Part shown: piece after piece, positions 59,246 through 64,000 of the stretch
Position numbering within the stretch: the stretch's first letter is position 1
How the letters are laid out: each line of letters starts with the position of its first letter
Source of the DNA: Ornithinimicrobium faecis
Lineage (GTDB): Bacteria; Actinomycetota; Actinomycetes; Actinomycetales; Dermatophilaceae
Direction of reading: 5' to 3'
Assembly: GCF_023923225.1 (NCBI RefSeq)
Contig: NZ_CP099489.1
Location: 1,364,001 to 1,428,000, forward strand
DNA length: 64,000 nucleotides
Translations under genes and position numbers: made by a program
The notes under the pieces: generated by a model
Told to the model about the DNA's origin: nothing
Seen by the model: the letters and a program-made list of their open reading frames with translations, nothing else
The model's database searches: none

Positions 59246-60688
59246 ATGAAGCAGACAGGCGCGACGGCGACGGTTGGGGATGAGGTCCTCGATCGTGTTG
59301 GTGGTGCCTGGGATGTGGCGGTGGAGGCTGAGTTCGCGGAGATGTTGATTGCTGCGGCGGATGCTGGGGGCGGGTGGGGTGCCTACGGTCCGGAGGGGGA
59401 TCCGGGGTGTGTCCAGTATTGGGATCGGGTTGCTGAGGTCGATCAACTGTTGGTGGAGCAGGGGGCGGTGTCGGCGGCGGAGGTCCTCTCGGAAGGGCTG
59501 GCGGCCGCTGTGGGTGGGGTGGGGCGTGCTGGGGGTTTGGGGCCGTCGGAGTTGGTGTCGGTTTTCGACCCGGGTGTGATCGACGCCTTGGAGGTGGCTG
59601 GGGAGTTGCGGGCGAGGTCGGACGGGGTGGTCGTCGCGCTGGCGGCGGAGGCGTACACGCGCGGGTTGCATATGGCGGTCGGGTTGTCCCTGGTGGATTG
59701 GTTGCGGGTGCGCTGCCCGTGGCTGTCGGTGACCGACGCCGGGCAGATTCGTACGGTGGTGTTGGCGGGGGAGAGGAGTTGGGGCAAGCCACTGGTGGGG
59801 CGGGTGGCTGCTGGGGAGGTCGCGGTGTATCGGGGTGCGAAGGTCGCGAAGACGATCACCCGGTTGGTGCCGAGCCTGGGGCTGGCCGAGCAGCAGGAGT
59901 ACGCGCAGATCGCGATCAACGCGGCAGCGAACGAGGAGATCAGCGACAGGGATCTGGAGGTCGTGTGCCAGGAGCTGCTCCAACGCCTGCTGGACGAGAA
60001 GCCGAAAGAGGAGCGGGAGCGCACCGCGCAGACGTTGCGGCGAGTGACTCGCCGCCCGTTGGCCAAGGGCATGACCCGCTTCACGATCGACGCACCCCAA
60101 GGGGACGCAGCCCTGCTCGAGGGAGTGCTCAACGGGCCCCTCGCAGCGCCGGAGCCGGAGCACGATGGGGCGCTGGATCACCGGTCCTGGTCCCAGCGGG
60201 CGTATGACGCGTTGGTGATGGTGATCAACCGTGGCCTGTCCAACCCTGGGGCACCACCGTCGTCTGGGCGGGCGTCGGTGATGATCACGGTGAAGGCGGA
60301 CCCTGCGACGGGCAAGCCGGTGGGGGCTGGGGTGACGGCGTTGGGTCAGGTGTTGGATGCCCAGCAGGTCGGGAGGTTCGCGTGTATCGGGGACGTGACC
60401 CCGATCGCTCTGGGGGAGTATGGCGAGCCGCTGAACCTCGGTCGGACGGTGCGACTGGCGACGCCTGGGCAGTTCAAATCGTTGCTGGTCAGGGACCAGA
60501 AATGTACGTATCCGGGGTGTTCGATCCCGGGGACTTGGTGCGATTCGCATCACCTAGTGTGGTGGTGTCGTGACGGCAACACGGACATCGCTGTCCTGGT
60601 CCTACTCTGTCCACGACATCACACATTAGTGCACCAGAAAGACCTGATGGCGACCGTGTCCGGGTCCGTCGTGACCTGGCACGTGTGA
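59246..60688 (+). CDS. DUF222 / HNH endonuclease domain protein
   Basis: A 480-residue protein of the DUF222-HNH (13E12-type) family, common in multiple copies in actinobacteria. Most of the chain is the helical DUF222 region (residues about 30-350), and the HNH site is near the C terminus: CTYPGCSIPGTWCDSHHLVWWCRDGN and CPRHHTLVHQ, with Cys that may bind zinc. The ATG has no ribosome site and follows a TTAGAT -10-like sequence, so it may be leaderless. Its biological role is not established. Confidence 0.9.
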   Translation: MKQTGATATVGDEVLDRVGGAWDVAVEAEFAEMLIAAADAGGGWGAYGPEGDPGCVQYWDRVAEVDQLLVEQGAVSAAEVLSEGLAAAVGGVGRAGGLGPSELVSVFDPGVIDALEVAGELRARSDGVVVALAAEAYTRGLHMAVGLSLVDWLRVRCPWLSVTDAGQIRTVVLAGERSWGKPLVGRVAAGEVAVYRGAKVAKTITRLVPSLGLAEQQEYAQIAINAAANEEISDRDLEVVCQELLQRLLDEKPKEERERTAQTLRRVTRRPLAKGMTRFTIDAPQGDAALLEGVLNGPLAAPEPEHDGALDHRSWSQRAYDALVMVINRGLSNPGAPPSSGRASVMITVKADPATGKPVGAGVTALGQVLDAQQVGRFACIGDVTPIALGEYGEPLNLGRTVRLATPGQFKSLLVRDQKCTYPGCSIPGTWCDSHHLVWWCRDGNTDIAVLVLLCPRHHTLVHQKDLMATVSGSVVTWHV

Positions 60689-60808
60689 GGACCCTGCCCC
60701 GAAGCCCGGCCACCACGGCCGGGCCCACAGGCATGCCCAGACGCCTCTGCGATGGGCTGGCAGTTGTGCCACTGCACGATCAGGTCCACTGGTGCGTCTG
60801 CTCCACGG

Positions 60809-61795
60809 TCAGGCGGACTGGTGCGTCGGGTCCGCGGCCGACCGGGAGTGCGTGCTGCGGAACGCTCGGGGGCTGGTGCCATAGCGCGTGGCGAAGGCCT
60901 GCCGCAGGGTCTCGGCCGAGCTGAACCCACAGCTCCTGGCAACCTGTGAGAGGGGCAGCTCCGACGTCGCGAGCAGCCGGGCAGCGAGCTCCAGCCGGAT
61001 CCGTCGGACAGCAGCCGCTGGCGGAGCGTGCAGGTGCTGCTGGAACAGCCGCGTCAGCTGCCGACTGCTCACCCCGACGAGGCCGGCGAGGGCGTTGGTG
61101 GACAGGTCGCGGTCGGGGTGGGCCAGCACATGATCCAGGATCTGCTGCACCACAGCGTCATCCGGGTGCGGCACCTCGGTGAAGATGCTCATCTGCGCCT
61201 GGTTGCCCGGGCGCTGCAGATACGTGACCATCCCCATCGCCACCCAGCGTGCGAGTTCGGCCGTGTGGTCCTCTTCAATGAGGGCGAGGGTCAGGTCGAG
61301 GGAGGCGGTCACCCCGCCGGAGGTGGCATAGCGGCCCTCACGGATGTAGACCGGGGAGGAGTCCACCTTCACCCGCGGGAACCTCCGGGCCAGGTCTGCG
61401 GCATAGAACCAGTGGGTCGTTGCTCGCTTGCCGTCCAGCAGCCCTGCGGCGGCCAGGACCGAGGTGCCGGTGCAGACCGAGGTCACCCTGCGGGCCGTGC
61501 CGGCCAGGCGCCGGACGTGCCCGAGCAGCTGGCCGTTGCGGCTGGCCGGGTCGTGCCCAAGGCCTCCGGAGACCACCAGGGTGTCCACCGACTGCACACT
61601 GGCGATGTCGCACTGAGCCACCAGGCGCTGCCCCGAGTCACAGGTGATGTCGCGCCCGCCCAGGGAAGCCAGCCGCACGGCATACCGCGGCTTGGCACCC
61701 AGGCGGTTGGCGAGGGCCAGCGCCGACGTGACGCTCGCGATGTCGACCAGCTCGGCGCCGTCATAACCGATCACGAGCACCTCGGGATCCGTCAT
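60809..61795 (-). CDS. GlxA-like AraC family regulator with DJ-1/PfpI domain
   Basis: A 328-residue regulator. The N-terminal 180 residues form a DJ-1/PfpI domain (EVLVIGYDGAELVDIAS, VVSGGLGHD, SVCTGTSVLAAAGLLDGKRATTHW); the C-terminal 100 are an AraC HTH (LARSCGFSSAETLRQAFATRYGTSPRAFR). The ATG at 61795 precedes the DJ-1 strand; longer starts to 61903 add an unconserved stretch. GlxA relatives often sense a small amide, and no effector is visible here. Divergent from the membrane gene at 61936. Confidence 0.9.
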   Translation of the reverse strand: MTDPEVLVIGYDGAELVDIASVTSALALANRLGAKPRYAVRLASLGGRDITCDSGQRLVAQCDIASVQSVDTLVVSGGLGHDPASRNGQLLGHVRRLAGTARRVTSVCTGTSVLAAAGLLDGKRATTHWFYAADLARRFPRVKVDSSPVYIREGRYATSGGVTASLDLTLALIEEDHTAELARWVAMGMVTYLQRPGNQAQMSIFTEVPHPDDAVVQQILDHVLAHPDRDLSTNALAGLVGVSSRQLTRLFQQHLHAPPAAAVRRIRLELAARLLATSELPLSQVARSCGFSSAETLRQAFATRYGTSPRAFRSTHSRSAADPTHQSA

Positions 61796-61935
61796 GCGCA
61801 CCAGCATGGCAGGAACAGCGATGTCCGGTCGGACGGATATCCCAGGATTTCTGCCACCAGGGTCCACGTCCCGTTGTGCAGCGGCATCGTCGGAGGGAAT
61901 CACTCCGGGCGAATGCCCCGCCGAGAGGAACGACC

Positions 61936-62532
61936 ATGACCACCACGACCCTCACCGCACCGGCCCCTCGGGTCAGCACCAGCACCGCTCTGACCCTCTG
62001 GATCACGGTGGGGGTTCTCAGCGCGCTGGGCATGACCTACGGGCTGGCGGCGATGCACGGACTGGGCATCTCTGACGGCACCACCGCGATGACCCCTGCG
62101 ACGTCGGTCGGTGTGGCCGCTCTCTGCTATCTCGCTGCCGCGGCGACGTGCACTCGCTGGGTCGCCTGGCTCGGCGTCCCCGTGTTCAGCGGCCTGGCGT
62201 TTGCCGGGCTGATGGTGACCCTCCCGTGGTGGACGCTCCTCGCCATCGCCGGGGGAGTGTTGCTGCTGATCGGTGTGCTCACCGGCGCGGGCCGCATCTC
62301 GACCATCCAGGCCCTGGCCATGCTCGGCTATTTCGGTGTCGCCGTCGCTGCGCTCTATCTGTCGCCCCGGGTTGGGCTGACCCTGGCCGCGCTCTCGCTT
62401 GCCGCCCACGCGCTCTGGGACGTCTGGCACTACCGACGTGACGTGGTGGTCATCCGGTCCATGGCGGTGTTCTGCATCGGGCTCGACCTCACGATGGGTG
62501 GTTTGTGCGTCGCTCTGGCCGTGATCGGCTGA
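61936..62532 (+). CDS. Multi-pass membrane protein, function unknown
   Basis: A 198-residue hydrophobic protein with about six membrane segments (for example LWITVGVLSALGMTYGLAA, WWTLLAIAGGVLLLIGVL and MAVFCIGLDLTMGGLCVALAVIG). The ATG at 61936 has GAGAGGAA upstream with good spacing. It is divergent from the GlxA-like regulator, which probably controls it. I do not recognise the family. Confidence 0.75.
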   Translation: MTTTTLTAPAPRVSTSTALTLWITVGVLSALGMTYGLAAMHGLGISDGTTAMTPATSVGVAALCYLAAAATCTRWVAWLGVPVFSGLAFAGLMVTLPWWTLLAIAGGVLLLIGVLTGAGRISTIQALAMLGYFGVAVAALYLSPRVGLTLAALSLAAHALWDVWHYRRDVVVIRSMAVFCIGLDLTMGGLCVALAVIG

Positions 62533-62564
62533 GCGAGCCCGCAGCGTTGCGGTTCACTGGACTC

Positions 62565-62943
62565 ATGGTGGGAAGGCCAACCGACGGCTGAGGTTGAAGA
62601 CATTCGGGCTTTCGCGCTCACGCTGGAGCGTGCCTACGAGGTGTTCGTGCGTGGCCGTCGCAAGTTCCGCGTGGGTTCGATCGTCTTCGTCGCCTTCTCG
62701 CTCGATGAGGAGGTCGTCGAGTTCGCCTTCCCCAAGGATGAGCGGGACGGCTTGATTGCCAGTGATCCCGGCACCTTCTCGCTGCCCGCGCCCAGTGACC
62801 TGCGCTTCAACTGGGTGCGCGCACGCAGGGACCGGCTGGACCCGGTCGAGGCCCGCGAGTTCGTCGTCGATGCCTGGGGCATGTGCGTGCCGCAGAAGTT
62901 GATCCGCGCCTGGGACGCGGCCCACCCGGATGGACCTGCGTGA
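62565..62943 (+). CDS. MmcQ/YjbR family protein with apparent 5' frameshift
   Basis: From 62587 the frame encodes EVEDIRAFALTLERAYEVF, then VRGRRKFRVGSIVFVAF, then LRFNWVRARRD and AREFVVDAWGMCVP, a good MmcQ/YjbR fold to the stop at 62941-62943. No ATG, GTG or TTG precedes it in frame until the GTG at 62641, which would lose the first helix. An ATG at 62565 in another frame reads MVGRPTD and stops at 62589-62591; deleting one G near 62586-62587 would join the two as MVGRPTDAEVEDIRA. So it is a single-base frameshift, a sequencing error, or a non-canonical start. Confidence 0.72.
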
Positions 62944-63014
62944 GATGGCACTGCAGAGGGTTGCCCTGGGGGAGTGGCCCACCCGGATGGCCCGGCGTGA
63001 GGGGATCCGCGCGG

Positions 63015-63560
63015 TCAGACCCTCGTGAGGCGATGGCGTGGCTCCGGCGGCAGGACCACAGTGATCCTGTCGTCGGCGCGCACGAGCCCGCTGCGCGAGA
63101 CGATCCCCATCACGCCCGTCAGCCGCACCACGGTGCCGTCGTCATCTGTGCGCACGACGTGCTTGAGCAGGCCCGGCTGGAAGTCATTGATCTGCTGACA
63201 GGGGTTGCGCAGGCCGGTGATCGTGATGACAGCCTCACCGACAGTGAGTCGCGTGCCGACCGGCAGGTCCAGGAGTGCGATGCCACGGGTCGTGATGTTC
63301 TCGCCGAAGTCGCCGGGAGAGATCTGGTGGCCCACGGTCGCGAGGTGGTCGAACAGCTCGGCGTGCAGCAGGTGGACCTGGCGCAGGTTCGGCTGGTCGG
63401 GGTCGGCGCGGACTCGGCTGCGGTGCTTGACCGTGGTGCCGCAGTGCGCGTCACCTCGCACGCCCAGACCCTCGAGGAGTTCGATCTCGGCCACGGTGGG
63501 TTTGCTGAACGAGTGCGTGCTGCTCCGGTGGACGGCCACGACAGTTGCACCCATGGTCAC
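63015..63560 (-). CDS. MOSC domain-containing protein
   Basis: A 181-residue MOSC-fold protein related to molybdenum-cofactor sulfurase C-terminal domains. It has GLGVRGDAHCG near residue 32, SPGDFGENITTRGI, and GLRNPCQQIND with the conserved Cys. Such proteins may carry sulfur for cofactor assembly or detoxify nitrogen compounds. The ATG at 63560 is used; 63554 is a close alternative. It has no obvious partner in the window. Confidence 0.9.
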   Translation of the reverse strand: MTMGATVVAVHRSSTHSFSKPTVAEIELLEGLGVRGDAHCGTTVKHRSRVRADPDQPNLRQVHLLHAELFDHLATVGHQISPGDFGENITTRGIALLDLPVGTRLTVGEAVITITGLRNPCQQINDFQPGLLKHVVRTDDDGTVVRLTGVMGIVSRSGLVRADDRITVVLPPEPRHRLTRV

Positions 63561-63625
63561 GATCCTGTCAGGCCACCCAGGGCGAGCGAAGCCTGCCCAC
63601 TGTCACGGGCGCGCTCCTGGAGCGG

Positions 63626-64000
63626 TCAGGTCCGCAGGGTCAGGACGATGACATTGAGCAGCGCGATGCCGATCGCGGCCTGGAAGGGCACTTTCCCCCT
63701 GGCGGTCGCGGCGGGCACGGCGAGCAGCACCGCGACCCCGACCGCCACCCAGCTCCACAGTGGTGTGCCGCCCGGGGGAGCGAGGGCCAACAGGGCCGTG
63801 CCGGTCACCAGGAGCAGGGGAGCCAGCGCGCGCGAGCCCCGGCTGCCGATCCGGTGCGGGAGGCCCCGTATGCCGTCACGCGCGTCATCCTCCAGGTCCG
63901 GCAGGACGTTGAGCAGGTGGGCGCCGACCCCCAGCAGCGCGCCCACGGTGACCACCCACCAGGGCGCCGCACCCCGGCCGACCGAGAGCCAGACGAACGC
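63626..64000 (-). CDS. UbiA family prenyltransferase, 5' end beyond the window
   Basis: A partial CDS of 124 residues plus stop, open through the window end on its 5' side. NVLPDLEDDARDGIRGLPHRIG resembles the second Asp-rich motif (D-x-x-x-D region) of UbiA enzymes, followed by hydrophobic membrane segments (ALAPLLLVTGTALLALAPP, WVAVGVAVLLAVP). The frame runs in from position 64000 with AFVWLSVGRG, so a start inside the window is not needed. Expected to transfer a prenyl group within the membrane. Confidence 0.8.
   Translation of the reverse strand, partial: AFVWLSVGRGAAPWWVVTVGALLGVGAHLLNVLPDLEDDARDGIRGLPHRIGSRGSRALAPLLLVTGTALLALAPPGGTPLWSWVAVGVAVLLAVPAATARGKVPFQAAIGIALLNVIVLTLRT

Noticed and set aside
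59219..60553. A 444-codon minus-strand frame
   Set aside because: Antisense to the HNH gene, with His/Pro/Arg-rich sequence and no motif.
59246..60688. Homing element or transposon around the HNH gene
   Set aside because: No flanking repeats, target-site duplication or second mobility gene is visible.
1..64000. tRNA, rRNA, prophage and insertion sequences
   Set aside because: No cloverleaf-like, ribosomal, integrase or transposase sequence was recognised in any intergenic region or reading frame.

Overview
This is a high-G+C window with dense, often overlapping genes (many ATGA or GTGA stop/start overlaps), frequent GTG starts and actinobacterial gene families. I infer an actinomycete of the Micrococcales, possibly Intrasporangiaceae or a relative; this is a guess from gene content and codon style, not a computed placement. 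I see no rRNA, tRNA, CRISPR array, insertion sequence or prophage.

Region by region. (1) 0.07-21.7 kb is a peptide/amide degradation island: an amidohydrolase, an alpha/beta hydrolase, two DUF885 peptidases and two gamma-glutamyltransferase-like Ntn hydrolases arranged as two oppositely oriented pairs, an S9 peptidase, a PucR regulator, and an operon with an FAD oxidoreductase, a complete oligopeptide ABC transporter, a serine hydrolase and an esterase. (2) 21.8-31.2 kb holds short units: two tandem GNAT genes plus a flavin disulfide oxidoreductase, a LysR regulator divergent from a 27-codon ORF, a DoxX membrane protein, a secreted protein with three 89-residue repeats, an esterase, a quinone-oxidoreductase-like protein and a PadR/membrane-protein pair. 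(3) 31.2-36 kb has an EamA transporter, a four-gene operon (two small HTH-type proteins, a histidine phosphatase and a short PEP-utilizing-type protein) and a methyltransferase. (4) 36-44.5 kb is a TetR-controlled acyl-CoA cluster: AtoE-type transporter, acetoacetyl-CoA synthetase, a cysteine-less SCP2-type thiolase homologue with a DUF35 partner, a true thiolase, a MaoC hydratase and an MFS transporter. Its base composition looks less G+C-rich than its surroundings.

(5) 45.3-52.6 kb is corrinoid uptake and adenosylcobalamin assembly: a compact threonine-phosphate-decarboxylase-like protein, then a cobalamin riboswitch followed by btuFCD-type transporter genes, cobO, cobQ and cbiB/cobD. (6) 53.7-58.9 kb is a minus-strand diaminopimelate/lysine operon in the order dapB-dapA-dapD-aminotransferase-lysA-like, with overlapping genes and a 33-bp in-frame repeat in dapA. 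(7) 59.2-64 kb holds a DUF222/HNH protein, a GlxA-like regulator divergent from a membrane protein, an apparently frameshifted MmcQ/YjbR gene, a MOSC protein and the 3' part of a UbiA-type prenyltransferase.

The most interesting items are the PEP-swivel/histidine-phosphatase operon, the LysR/27-aa ORF pair, the predicted Ltp2/DUF35-like aldolase, the serine-nucleophile GGT homologues in mirrored pairs, the self-contained lysine operon with a proteobacterial-looking DapD, and several in-frame short tandem repeats.
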